Shown here one piece after another: positions 23,601 to 36,985 of a stretch of 64,000 nucleotides of DNA (position 1 is the first letter of the stretch; every line of letters begins with the position of its first letter). Made by a program: the position numbers and the translations under genes. Under the pieces are notes generated by a model that worked only from the letters and a program-made list of their open reading frames with translations, had not been told where the DNA came from and searched no databases. The stretch spans positions 524,237-588,236 of the forward strand of contig NW_001865059.1 in NCBI RefSeq assembly GCF_000002865.3, written 5' to 3'. This DNA is from Monosiga brevicollis MX1 (Eukaryota; Opisthokonta; Choanoflagellata; Craspedida; Salpingoecidae).

Positions 23601-24518
23601 TCTATCGGCACAGGTTGATATGAGCTGGCGTGGAGGTGGGCTGTGGGCAGCGCGGTGCACAAGACTGACTGCGTCAAGTGGGCCAAGGGCGTCAAGTCTG
23701 CGATGAGATTGTCGCGCAGACTGAGCGTCCGCAATTGCATGAGCTACCAAGGGATGCGGATGCAGAGTGAGTCTGGGTGAGCACACACTTGGAGGCTGGA
23801 GGCCAGCGAGATGTGGGCGGGGCACGAACCATCATGGCGCGCATGGGTTCGAGTGAGGCAATGTGGGCATTCATGAGGTAGAGCTTCTCAAGAGCAATGC
23901 AGTTTTCTGAGGCGGGAGTTGATGGGCGGAGACAAGAGGTAAGTGTAAAAGCCGAGTGCAGAGGTACGGCGCGGCGAGGGCCGCGGGGCAACGGACCGAT
24001 GGCGCTCCATTCTTCGAGCGGACACTCGCAGGCCCATAGCTCTTCGAGGTGGGAGGGAATACCCTGCAGGCTTTGCAGCTTGGGCTATAGGAGAGGTCGC
24101 ACGAAGGCCGATGGATTGGATGGAAATGAGGCGCCAAAGAGGTGAGCGCTAATGCTCCAAGGGGTATGGCGGCAAGACCTGATTGACGAGGCGGAGGCGA
24201 CGAAGGGCTCGGCAACAGCGGCCAAGAGCTCGAGCAGAGACAGCATTGCCTAAAGGCGTGGGGTGGGACGATGATGCAGATGATGCGGATGAGGTCGTGC
24301 GAGGGCACGGCAGCGTGGGTCAAAGGTTGCGAGCGAGTGGGCGAGCGGGGTCGGGAGCAAAAGTTGGGGCGACACGAACCAAAGAACCAGTCGATGGAGG
24401 TGACGGCCGCGATAGCAGCGGGGTCATCGATGTTAAGCAAATTGCATTCAAAGCAGTGGATAAGGCCGGGCTCCTCTTCGATGGCAGCCGCCAACTCGGC
24501 CTCGGCCATGGATGCCAT
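17647..24518 (-). CDS. LRRC9: LRRC9-like giant leucine-rich repeat protein
   Basis: Many exons from the ATG at 24518, which starts MASMAEAELAAAIEEEPG. The N-terminal LRR block includes LEKLYLMNAHIASLEP, LRTLSLRDNLIADLTPL and LKHLDISGNRLRDLQPL. It is followed by CCHYSHWRDYTIWCLSKLHE and a helical stretch with RAARQQLRDSNALWA. A middle region (about 22720-22030) carries IQIAIGTDDHRWF, GVLAVRLHR and EWTYVFLDGPETPDEYDDA, corresponding to the PARP-like insert of animal LRRC9. An acidic linker (about 21480-21700) precedes a large exon, about 21323-19200, with roughly 15 more LRRs such as LTTINLDGNLLNHFDAL. Smaller exons at about 19150-18900, 18820-18580 and 18320-17650 complete it. A stop codon at 21481 is probably in an intron that ends at the acceptor near 21330. 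If not, two genes are present. The 3' exons are least certain. The family is linked to cilia, which would fit a flagellate; that link is from memory. Confidence 0.75.
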
Positions 24519-25001
24519 GGCCGCCGGTGCCGGGGCGCCCCTACCCTAGTTGGAGCCAGGGACTGTCGCTTGACAAGGCGAGCAAGGCAGCGGGTGGATA
24601 GCCCACAACGACAAGGGTCTACCCGATTGGTTGTTGACAGACAAGTGGTGGTGCAGAATAGCGTGAGCGGAACCCCGGGCTGGTGCTTGGGCATACACAG
24701 GCCGTAGCAGCTGTCGGCAGGATGACGGAGGCAGGCAGGCAGAGCAAAGAGGGCGAAGAGGTTCATGTGCCGCACCGTCGGTATGCGAGAAGAAGGAAGA
24801 GCACCAGCGCGTCGCGTGTCAAACAGCAGCAGCAGCAGCTTCCCCTCCCAGACCAAAGGATGCTGGCTCCAACACTCCCGGAGAAAGGTGTGCAGCTGAA
24901 GGTCCAAGACAGCAGATGAAGACGAGGAGGAGGAGGAAGAAGACGACGAGCTGAGGAGGAAGACGCAAGAGCACACTGCCCCCAAGGTCACCGAGTTGCT
25001 G

Positions 25002-25042
<41 letters not shown>

Positions 25043-26200
25043 GATGATATGTGAGAGAGAGAGAGCGAGTGATGTGATGTGAGAGAGAGATTGAGAGAGA
25101 GAGAGAGAGAGATGAAGGGGAGAAGAGAAGCCAGACAAGAGATAGAGAGGGAGAGACGAAAGCGAGAAGAGAAGCAAGAGATGAGAGAAAGAAAGAAGAG
25201 AAGCGAGAGAGGAGAAACCAAGTCGTAGTTGGTTGACAACGGGGTGACGTTAAAGTAATGCAACATATATGCGAGTTATCGTAGCTTATTTAAACTTTAT
25301 CTTATCTACCCATATCAATTAATTTAGAGTTATTGTAGCTAAAGTACAACTTTATGTATGTAGGAATGTCACTATGAATTGTTTCCAATTCCGCCTCCAT
25401 CCAACAACGCCTCACGCCCTCTCCTCCCACCGTCCATACCCAGGCCCGCCACCATTGACCAGCTCAGTACCCCCTCTCTCCCTCTCTCTCCTAAACCAGC
25501 CCTAACCACCCCCCCCATCCCCATCTCGCTGCCACCCCGCTGCCACCCCGCTGCCGGTCGCGGTGTATGTGTATGTGTGTGTTTGTTGCGAATCTTCAGT
25601 CATCCCCAACCACCCAACCACTACTGTACTTTACATCACACTTTACACATTCAAATAAGTATAATACTTAACACGCTCAGTGGGTCGGAAATGTCAGACA
25701 AAATGGAGTGCATTGGCGCCCGCGCGTCACTCCTCAACGTCGGTTATTGAAGCATATATAAAGGTTATTGAAGAAAACAACTATGATAAGGTTATATTTT
25801 ATGAAGTAAAGTATCCTGTAAATGTAGATTCTTGAAAAGCGGTGTCTCGTTTCGTGGTCGGACTTGGTGTCACGCAGATCGGGCTTCATCGAGGCGCCCC
25901 CCCCCCCCCCTTCCCCCCGCCTCGACGTCTTTCGCCTGAGCTTGGGGGGGTTTTTCCCTTGGTCTTGGCTTCCAGGTCTCCCTTTCAGCGGTCTGGACTC
26001 GTCGACCACATTGCCCCATGCGCCACCTGGCGGGAAGGACCACTGTACCACGGCGCTGACAGACGCGGCCCGACTTTTCAAGGTGGTCATGACTTGAGGC
26101 GCTCCAAGGGCACAGACCATCCCATGGTCACATGGCATTGAGTGCCCTTTGAGCTCGTGTGCCATTCTCCCCTCTCTCTCACTCTCTCTCTCGCTCTCTC
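24519..26200. other. Divergent intergenic region (LRRC9 / aspartic protease)
   Basis: It contains GA-rich tracts (about 25000-25210), an AT-rich segment (about 25240-25380), a pyrimidine-rich stretch, a second AT-rich segment (about 25735-25840) with a TATATAAAG at 25752, and a poly-C run at about 25897. Short ORFs here look random. No gene is seen. Confidence 0.55.
25002..25212. repeat. GA-rich purine tract
   Basis: Two long (GA)n blocks (about 25002-25038 and 25048-25112), separated by an ATGATGATG stretch, run into imperfect GA/GAA-rich sequence. Confidence 0.85.
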
Positions 26201-28764
26201 ATGACTATGCGTGCGGTCGGGCCAACCGTGCGCCGACGCCATGGGTCTGGTGACCACTCGGCCCGTCGTCGCCCTCTGGTCTCGCGCCTCTCTGCTTTGG
26301 TCTCCCTTTTGGGGTGGACCATGCTGCTGCTCTTGTTTTCTTCGCGGCTTGACATTGTAATGGGCCAGATTTCTCAGCTCAAGGGCCTAGCTGAGCTACA
26401 GTCAGATCTGCTTGCCATCCTTGGTCCGGGCGTAACCCTCCAACCGCTGCAACCAGAGCCGTCGGGTAACCTCGTCGCCTACCTGGCCACTCTGGCCATT
26501 GGTGCGGTTCTAACCCCCGCTTGTTCTTGAAGCCTATTGGCGCTCTCCCCGCCTCGCTCTCCCACCCGCTCCCCTCCTCTCTCTCATCTACCCCGTTGCT
26601 CTCGACCTCGTCATCATTGGTATGCAGGCAACCCGGTTCAACTCGTTCATCTGATTGTGGACACTGGCTCCTCGGCGCTGGCCGTGAGTCATCCCAATTG
26701 CACCACGGCCACAAAAAGCCCTTGCACCAGTCATGCTTTTGATCCAGGTTAGGTGCTTTCTCCATGTGCTCAAAAGCTGATGCGGTTGGGGAACAGGCTT
26801 ACACCGTCAGATACGGCCACTTGACAACCTCTCTCACTCGGTCAACTTGCGTTTTCTCCCTCTCAAATATTGGAACCCTTTTTTAGCATACAGTCAAACC
26901 TTTGCAGCTTCACGCATTAGCCATCGCGTGGTGCGCATCCTGTGGCCTGTTTTTGTCATAATGTGGTTCTTTTGTACGCCTTCCTCCTCCTGCGGTGGGC
27001 CGCTGATGGTCTGCCTGTTGCTCTCGCGCCTAGGTCACCATGGAATACGATCGTGGTCGATGGCAGGGCTCAATTGGAACAGATCTGGTAGAAATCATCA
27101 ACTTTGAGGATTCCAGGCACAAAAAGCACCGCCATCAACGTCGAGATGCTGCGATTCTTGTCCCTCACACCAATCACAAGAGCCTGCCCCTCGCACCACA
27201 CCACATGGGCATGAACCGTTCCTCGAGACCTTTGGACTCGGGCCTTCCCTGGGGACAGGCCCACCTGATCAAGCCCAACTCAACCTTGCAGTTTGGTCGT
27301 GCGGTTGGTCGCACACCAAACCTCTTGGCCAAACTCCCTTGGCGGCTTGAGACAGGCATCAATCTGATTGAGCAGGCCTGGTCCATCTTCACCTTTGGCG
27401 GCTTTGACGGAATTGTGGGCCTTAGCCCGCGTGCGGCTTGGCTACAATCCAATCGTGCCCAAGTTTTGCTATTGCTAAGCGGCCATCACAGCCGTCTTTG
27501 GCTGGCCCACAGCTCCTCGGACCAGCCGGTGATTGAGGCTCGCCTTCGCTGGGCCAAGCTCGCATCGGCCACGAATAGCACGGTCGTGAAACTGCTCGGG
27601 CCCCGCAACGCCCTTCACTTCCGTGCTCGCTGCACACAGATTCTGGTGAGCATACTCCGTGCCATGGCTTTGAACACACACACCCATCAATTCTAGGCGA
27701 CTGCATGCCACACACCACTGCACGCCCATGCAACTATCAACACGTTTGCTCGTTTAGGTGGACTCGGAGCGTCTGCTCGTGCCGGTCATGCCAAAAGTAA
27801 TGAAAGGATCCATGCTCAATGGCATCGACCCGCCCACGACCCAGCTTGCCATGGAGGCCGTTTTTGACACTGGGACCACATACCTTCTTCTGCCTGCTGT
27901 CGTGCACCAGGCTTTGATGAAGAGGCTTCAAGATGTTGTCCCGGTGAACAAGGTATGGCTCGTCGCTTCCTGCGCTAATTCTGGTTTTTGCGCGGCCCGA
28001 CCTGTTGCACATGGTTGTACCATGATTTGTCTTACGCCACCCATGCCTGGCAGGCCATTTGGGAGGACTATTGCGTGCAAACACACCCAGCCTTGTGGCC
28101 ACCCCTCGCCTTGGTCTTGGATTCAGGCGCCTATTTGACCCTCTATGGACGGCACTACTTGCGCGAGCACTCACCCGGACTTTTTTGCATGGGCATTGGC
28201 TTGTCCCAAGCGCCTAATGAGGTGGTCATTGGCTTGCGTGCCATGGATGGGCGCCTGTGGGGCTTCAATCCCCAACAACATCGGATGATGTTCTCGAGCG
28301 TGCTGCAGCTGGACCCACCCTCGACACCCAGTGAGGTCTGTCAGTGGTTGAGTGGCCAGCTCACCTCCTTTGCGGCCCAGGTCAAGTGCGAGCCCGTCTG
28401 CCGAGCGGATCTAGCCGCCTCAGCCTCGTACTGTGACAACTTGCACTTGGAAATTGCCGTGGACCATCGCCGCTACCGCTACGAGGGCGTTCAGCTCTCG
28501 TGGGTAGGCATTCAACGGCACCGAGCTTGGTGGGATGGCGGCGTGTATGTGACGGCGACCTGCGACGTCGACGCCTACTACCCGCTTCAATGTGCCGTCG
28601 TATTGCAGTGGGGTTGGATCTTGTTTGGCTGCCTCTTGAGCGCCGCCCTCTTCATGCTGCAGGTCATCTTCTCTCGTAGCTTGCGCAGCCTTCATGTCAG
28701 GGCTGGTCATGCTGCCAAAGCCGTGTCTACACAGCCCCTGTGTGAGCCGGCCCAGGCCGTCTGA
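26201..28764 (+). CDS. BACE-like membrane-anchored aspartic protease
   Basis: Exons 26201-26501, 26628-26747, probably a 29-nt exon 26777-26805, then 27034-27645, 27758-27952 and 28054-28764. The N-terminus has a basic stretch and a hydrophobic segment (LGWTMLLLLFSSRLDIVM), a signal peptide or anchor. The first active-site loop is HLIVDTGSSALAV, the second is AVFDTGTTYLLLP, so both catalytic Asp are present. VTMEYDRGRWQGSIGTDLVE and WSIFTFGGFDGIVGLSPRAAW match the BACE/pepsin fold closely. The second lobe carries ALVLDSGAYLTLYGRHYL and NEVVIGLRAMDGRLWGFNP. A C-terminal helix (GWILFGCLLSAALFMLQVIF) and a basic cytosolic tail make it a type I membrane protein of the secretory or endosomal route. 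The large, His/Arg-rich insert after GTDLVEI is unusual. The 29-nt exon is inferred from phase and homology. Confidence 0.9.
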
Positions 28765-29187
28765 GATGCTCATATTTTCAAGCCTGCCCGCTGTGCAACC
28801 AGAACTGCCAGCCACTCGCGGCACTCGACATGGCCATCATAGTCAACGGGGCTTGGTCCTCGCTTCATCATGTTATCATTCTTCTCAGTGGCTTATCGAT
28901 TCAGCTAATAGACGACAAGGACTTTTTTTCGGGCACAACACACAAATCAGAATGAAGATCCACGGCCGTCTGCAGGGCACGTCGAGATCATGGGAACATA
29001 TACAAACAACAAACAAAAGATCCCAAATCAAGAACCCAGAGAGGGTCGGGGAAGGAAACATCAAGGCGGCATGAAATGCACGCCCCAGTGTCCTCGTTCA
29101 CAAATGCTTGAGAAACAAAGAACAACCGACAAATTCCTCCAACTCTCAATGACCCCCTTCCCAGGTTTGCTCGCTTCAGGCCCTGCG
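28765..29187. other. Intergenic region between convergent genes
   Basis: About 420 bp between the protease stop and the PQ-loop gene stop. It holds 3' flanks only. I see no gene or notable repeat. Confidence 0.6.
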
Positions 29188-31092
29188 TCAAGGCAAAGGG
29201 CCTGAAAACCAGGGCACACGTTTATGTTCTCCACGTAGAGCAGAGAAGGGAGGGGGCATGATACGCGCGGCAGCCAATACCGGCTTAGGCTGATTGCAGC
29301 AACGGCTTACGGTCCGATAACTCTGCGTGGTGGGGAAAGGCAGATATGGTGGGTAAGTCGACTGCCACGGGCGCTCGAGCTGGTGGCGTGCGGTGTCTTG
29401 AGTGAGCGGGGCAAAAACATCCTGACCTTCTTTTTCGTCTTCAGAGCCAAACATGAGGAATTGCAGTGCAATGGTAAAGTCGAAAATAAGGGTGCCCACG
29501 CTCCCAATAAGCCAAGGCAGATGGTCGATGATAAAGTCGTTGGCCGACGACTACAGTTGTGGTGTAAGTGTCATCGTTTTCACGTGAGAAGAAGTCAGGG
29601 CCCATGCGCTGCGTTGCGTCCAAGTGTGTAAAGGTATGCGTGTTGGGGCTCAAGCCATACTAACCTCAAGGAGAACGCCCAAGGCGTAGGTGGTGTTGCC
29701 TAAAATGGCCATGATAAACATGGCCACCGACAAGCCATCGGTCGAGCGGCGACGAAACTATTTCACATGGGAGCAGATGGAGTAAGCGGAGTGTGTATGG
29801 GATGCAAAGCGCTCATGGGGCCAAGAGGCTTCTTTTTGAACGCGTCACCTACGTTTTTAACAATCTGCGGAATGCGGGAGGTAAAGTAAAGCAAGCCAGA
29901 GATCCAGCCAATGGTCCAACCCACAATGTTACGCGTGCCCTGAATGTGCAAGCGAACCGAGTGCATCCGGTAAGAGGGACAGGGGCAGAAAAAATGGCCA
30001 CCGAGGTGTCAAAGGTTGTTGTCAGAGAAGCGGGGAGCAGGACAAACATGAAAGGAGTGAATCTCGAGGAGGACGCGACCGGCCGGGCGGGCTTCTTCGG
30101 CCTCGGCAGGACCGGCCGTCAGGGCCACGAGGGCCACAGTGGCAAGGGCGACGGTGACCACGATGCCGGCGCCCATGGTGTTGTAGGTGGTGCTGGCGAC
30201 GACATGGGGTGCAGTTTTCTTGCGTTTGTACTTTTCGTAGTACAGCCATTGCAGACACATGGACGTGTCGATAAAGCAGAACCAGATGGCAGTGTACAAC
30301 TGTAGCACAAGGCACCGAGGAGAAGACGAACAAGGTGGGAGTGAGAATCTGGGGCTGTTGCGTGTGTGTGTGTGCGTGTATGTGAAGGGAGGTTAGGGGG
30401 GGGATCAGCACTAGAGGTGGCCGATATTGGGTCTTGACTGACTTGTGTGGGGACCTGTTTGGTCAGGATGCAGCCAATGAGGTTGGTAATGTCACCGGCA
30501 AGCCAATCGGCCAAGAAGAGGCCCGAGAGGCCTTCTGCGGTCGAGGTCTTGAAATTGCGATAGAGTTGCCTGTAATGAAAGAAAGGCAAGCGCTCGTTAG
30601 ACACGTAGTTGTTGGCCACGTGCTCATGAGGTGGCGAGTCCCAGTCCAGAGATTTGACTTACGGGCCTTGAGCCACGATCCAGCACAGGATGGAGAGTAG
30701 GCCAAAGATGAGGCCAGCCAACTGCTTGTCATTATGAACACATTCACCTATCAAGGGGACCGGGCGGAGACATCAGGTGAGCAAGGCTTTGTGGGAACGA
30801 AGCCAGCTCAAAGCTGCGCAGCTGGCGAGCAGGGGGCGGCGGTGGGGTGGTCTTGAGCTGAAGGCTCGAATGCGTACTAAAGTAGTTGTTGGCCCACATG
30901 TAGTTGCTGGTCGTGTTACAGGCGGTGCTCGAGGCGTTGGCCGCCAGCTCCAAGCCCTGGTCCAGGCCCAACCCTATGCACAGAAAAGAAGAGAATGCCC
31001 AGTCAGAGAGCAAGTCGAAGCAAGTCACGCGGCCAAAGTCCTGGCTAGCTGTCAATGACAGCCGACCACGAGGAGGCCGTACCGGTGAACAT
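29188..31092 (-). CDS. PQ-loop repeat transporter, SLC66A1/Ypq1-like
   Basis: A multi-exon minus-strand gene. A short first exon (MFT) splices to a luminal N-terminus with N-glycosylation sites (ANASSTACNTTSNYMW). It continues with QLAGLIFGLLSILCWIVAQG and the first PQ loop, PQLYRNFKTSTAEGLSGLFL, then ADWLAGDITNLIGCILTKQ. A further segment is LYTAIWFCFIDTSMCLQWLY. The second PQ loop follows, GLLYFTSRIPQIVKN plus RRSTDGLSVAMFIMAILGNT, and then LPWLIGSVGTLIFDFTIALQ. The C-terminal tail is hydrophilic with YPPYLPF. Two PQ motifs and seven hydrophobic segments are typical of lysosomal/vacuolar exporters of cationic amino acids. Substrate and location are inferred from the family. The start at 31092 is provisional because the first exon is so short. 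Confidence 0.9.
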
Positions 31093-32032
31093 GACGATGG
31101 TCAAGTGTATTGCGCTCCTTTGTCTTCTTCAGCTCAAAATACCGGATCAATGCTGTGACTTTAGGTCCTCGGCGCACACGCAGGCACGCACACGCTCGCG
31201 CGCGCCCTGCACCCCGTCCGTCAGATCGAGCCTCTGGTCCCAATGTCCCTCCCCCTGCCGCGCGCGCACACACACACACACACTCGGCGACGACTTGGTG
31301 CCGGATGATGAGAATGGAGCAGAGGCAGAGACAGAGAGCGTTTGTGTGAGAATTTAAGAGAGAGTGTGATTGAGCGAGCTAGATTGAGAGAGAGAGTCGA
31401 GAGAGGAGAAGAGATAAAGGTAGTTACAAAGGTAAACGGAGAGATAGTGATGGAAAGTGAGTCAGAGAGAGAGAGAAAGAGAGAAAGCGCGATACAGAGC
31501 AAGAGAGAGACATTGACACAAGGGCAAAGATCAAGCAGTAAAGGCACAACAAGCATGTGGTATAGCTTGGGAGCACTATGGGAGACCGATGGGAGGCTTT
31601 GAATTGTCAGCAATTCCGTAGCATCTCCAGAAAACACACACACACACACACACAGGCAGCGTCTTGTTGCAATCGCGCACACGTACCACGGGGTAAGAAC
31701 GGGCATTTGTATCGAACAACAGGTGTTATCAACAGGTATGTCGTAATCGGCGGATGGCAGCCCCGAAAGAGTGAGAGAGAGAGCGCACTGACGGGCGGGG
31801 TTTGCGCTGAACGGGCAGGGCTCGTCCTCGGTCTCGTCCTCGTTCTCGTCCTCGTCCTAGTCTTCGTTCTTGTTCTCGTTCGCTGGGTTAGTGTCCTCGG
31901 GCTTGATAGCCTGTGTTGTCGCGCGCTGGGTACTTGCATAACGTGGAATACACTCACGTCTGCTGGTGCTTTCGGGGGTTTTTCACTTTCAATTTTCGTC
32001 GATCAGCAGGCACTTCCAGCTCCCGGTGCTAA
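31093..32032. other. Divergent intergenic region (PQ-loop transporter / DUF3228)
   Basis: It contains CA repeats (about 31266-31282 and 31636-31653), a GA-rich region (about 31355-31515) and a CTCGTC-type hexamer array (about 31822-31880). No gene is seen. Confidence 0.55.
31822..31880 (+). repeat. Degenerate (CTCGTC)n array
   Basis: About ten hexamers of the type CTCGTC/CTCGTT with substitutions lie about 150-210 bp upstream of the DUF3228 start codon. Confidence 0.85.
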
Positions 32033-33240
32033 ATGTTGCACTTGATACGACGTGCATTTGCTTGTCCCACCAGCTTGAACCGGGCTTCGCTCTTCGTCGG
32101 TCGCTCTCTACACGCCAGTACAGCCACTATGGCCGCCGACACCCCCGTGTTTTTCCTCGATGCCTTTGCCATGCGGCAGTTCACAGACCCCACGTACCAA
32201 GGTCTGGAAAAATGTTTTCTGCAACGCCCCTGGCCCCATGAAGCGTTTCGACCCTCTTACTGGTCTTCTGGCCCAGCGCCACCCAAAGATTGACGCTGAT
32301 CCTTATCTTGCCGCCGCGGTGTGTAGGCACGCGGCTCAAGTGTTCTCCCGAAGAGTTTGCCCGTCAGGTCAACGAGCGCTGTGGGCTCCAAGATCTCAAA
32401 GACGGTTATGCCCCCTTTTGCAAACACGTCTTTGTCGAAAACTTTGTCGGAGCATCTTGCCCCGTCGTTGAGCTCAATGCCGAAACCGAACAGCTCGTCA
32501 CGTCTGCCTACAAGGCGCGCACGGAAAAGGTACGGTGATCATCTCATGGCCTGCCCTCGCTGGATGCCCATTTCTTGACTCGGCTGCTTCTCCTTTACTA
32601 ACATGACCCAACGCCGATGCAGGAACTACCTGTGCTGACTCGCTGGATCCCAGCTGACCGCATTCAGGCTCCGCAAGCCAAATACCTGGACGTCATCCTG
32701 TACAGGTGTGGTAAAATTAGCCCCTCGGCCTGCTGTTTTGTGCGGCCATGGTCGCCAGACCACGTTTGAGCCACACAATCTTGCGCGTCACCAGTCTGCG
32801 CTCAACACCTCCCAACTCTACTTAGCCGTGAGCAAATCATTGACGAGCACAATGCCATGAAGGACGAAAATGTCGACATTCCCGACAGCCCCTGGGGCAT
32901 CATTTCCGTCAAAGCCCAGGTACTCACGCTTCTTCCCAAAAAAGGGTTGCTGGCAGCTCCTTGCTCCACCACATCTTACAGCTTTTTGGTTTGAGCTGCA
33001 GATGGAACCGTTTGAGACGCCAATGCAGCCCATCACCATGATGCGCAACGCGCTGGGCAAGGATGAAGGCGGCTCCGGCGTCACCCTGGATCGGTGCGTC
33101 CTGATCCTTGGCGCACAGGGGCTTTCTTTTCCAAACTTCTTCTCATCATACGCTTTGCTTCAACGGCCACACACAAACCCCGTAGCGCCAAGTACCAGGA
33201 GAGCGTTGAGTACTGGTCACGTCACGTCCCCATCGCCTAA
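32033..33240 (+). CDS. DUF3228 family protein, possibly mitochondrial
   Basis: Exons 32033-32201, 32327-32529, 32623-32705, 32826-32919, 33002-33093 and 33186-33240 join in phase. The conserved body begins MAADTPVFFLDAFAMRQF and includes GTRLKCSPEEFARQVNERC, LKDGYAPFCKHVFVENFVG, ELPVLTRWIPADR, KYLDVILYSREQIIDEHNAM, SPWGIISVKAQ, PMQPITMMRNALGKDEGGSG and SVEYWSRHVPIA. This is the full DUF3228 pattern seen in plants and bacteria, whose function I do not know. The upstream in-frame ATG adds MLHLIRRAFACPTSLNRASL, then FVGRSLHASTA, a basic, Ser/Ala-rich stretch typical of a mitochondrial presequence. The second ATG at 32129 has the better context, so two isoforms are possible. The 24 bp ending in the TAA stop are duplicated exactly just downstream. 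Confidence 0.92.
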
Positions 33241-33264
33241 TCACGTCACGTCCCCATCGCCTAA
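33217..33264 (+). repeat. 24-bp tandem duplication spanning the DUF3228 stop codon
   Basis: TCACGTCACGTCCCCATCGC plus CTAA occurs at 33217-33240 and again, identical, at 33241-33264. The first copy encodes the last seven residues and the stop. The second lies in the 3' UTR. Confidence 0.97.
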
Positions 33265-33990
33265 ATGCCGTCTCTCTTTGGTCGACCATGGTGGACCCAC
33301 AAAGCTCAAGGTGCCTCAATCTATTCCACTTCCTCTCATTCTTTCCCCTCTCATCTTCTCCCGTCACTAAATGAAAAGGCAGGTCCAAGAGAATTGATAG
33401 AAAGGGCACCCACAAGGAAGGTGAAACATGGCGGAATAAAATTACGACAGTGAACGAGGAACACGGCAATCAAACTCACACAAGATCAAAAAGGAGTCAG
33501 ACCAAGAAAAAAAGGGGTGGAAAAGTTGAAACAACGGCAATGCTTACACCAGCCACTTCATATCCACAACTGGGTTACAAGAGGCGAGATGGGGACAGAA
33601 CACTCACATCACCCTCTAGATGTACGTACACACGGCATTTGCTCATCATGGCCACGAACGCTCGCATTGTATACCACACATCCAACCCAGTCACCAAGCA
33701 ACAGCTCATGGCCAGTTCGAACGCAAACGAGTGCCAGAAGAATAAGCAAACAAAACAATGGCTGAAGAGAAAAACTTTGAAGTAACACCACACTCAGGAC
33801 TTAGACATTCGAGACGGAAAGGTATCGACAGATGGCTGGGTAGCCAAACGCAAAAAGTGACCAAAGAGAAAAAGGGAAAGGAATCGAAAAGAAGAAGAAA
33901 AAAACAAAAAAACAAAAAACAAAAACAAGAATCACAGAGCATACGCGACGGGAGAAAGCAAACGAATGGGCTCTACGGCTGGCCACAAGC
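33241..33990. other. Intergenic region between convergent genes
   Basis: It contains the second copy of the 24-bp repeat and A-rich sequence near 33895-33930. Short ORFs look random. No gene is seen. Confidence 0.55.
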
Positions 33991-36184
<2,194 letters not shown>

Positions 36185-36949
36185 GGCGACGGTGGCGAGG
36201 GGCAAACAGACGCAAATGACAAAAGGATGGAGAGCCGGGGGTAGGATGGATGACAGCGAGGTCACCAAGCCTCGGGATGGCGGCTGGCTGTGGGCACCGA
36301 TGATGCTAGTAACGGATCAGGCACGGTGACGCGAGCCGCACGACGGCGAGAGGTTTGACAGCGATGGGAAAGGAGGAAAAGTCCAAGAAAAAAAAGAAAA
36401 AAAAAAAAGAGGAAAAGGAAAGTAGGAGAAGAAGAAAGGAAAGAAGAAGACCAGGGAGGTGGGGACTGCAGCCGGTGATGGCAGTGAAGCAGGGCCAATC
36501 AATCCGAGGAAACCTGCCAATCGCGAAACGGGGAGGAGGAGCAGCGGGGCTGGATGAGATGATGCTGTGAAAAGACGATGCGCCAAGAGCCAAGGTCGGG
36601 ATGAATGAGGCACACTACTCCAAAGGGGACAACAGGTTTGGACGACCAAGGAAGCGACGAAGAACCACCACCACCACCACCTCAGCTATCTGGCTGATGA
36701 CGGTGTGACAGGCAGCAGAAAAAAAAAAACTTCAAAGGGCAACCGGCGGGGGTGAATGCGACTCTTGACTCATGCAGAAGAACGGCCAACAAACACGCAA
36801 AGAAAATGCATTCAGCACACAGACAGACACACAGACACCACCATGGTCAAGAGGCAGTCGGAGACAGCAGGTGTCAAGGCGACAAGCAGGCAGCAGCAGG
36901 GTCGGATACTCCAGCGTCAGGTCGTGCCTCGTCGTCCGGTTCAGTAACT

Positions 36950-36985
<36 letters not shown>

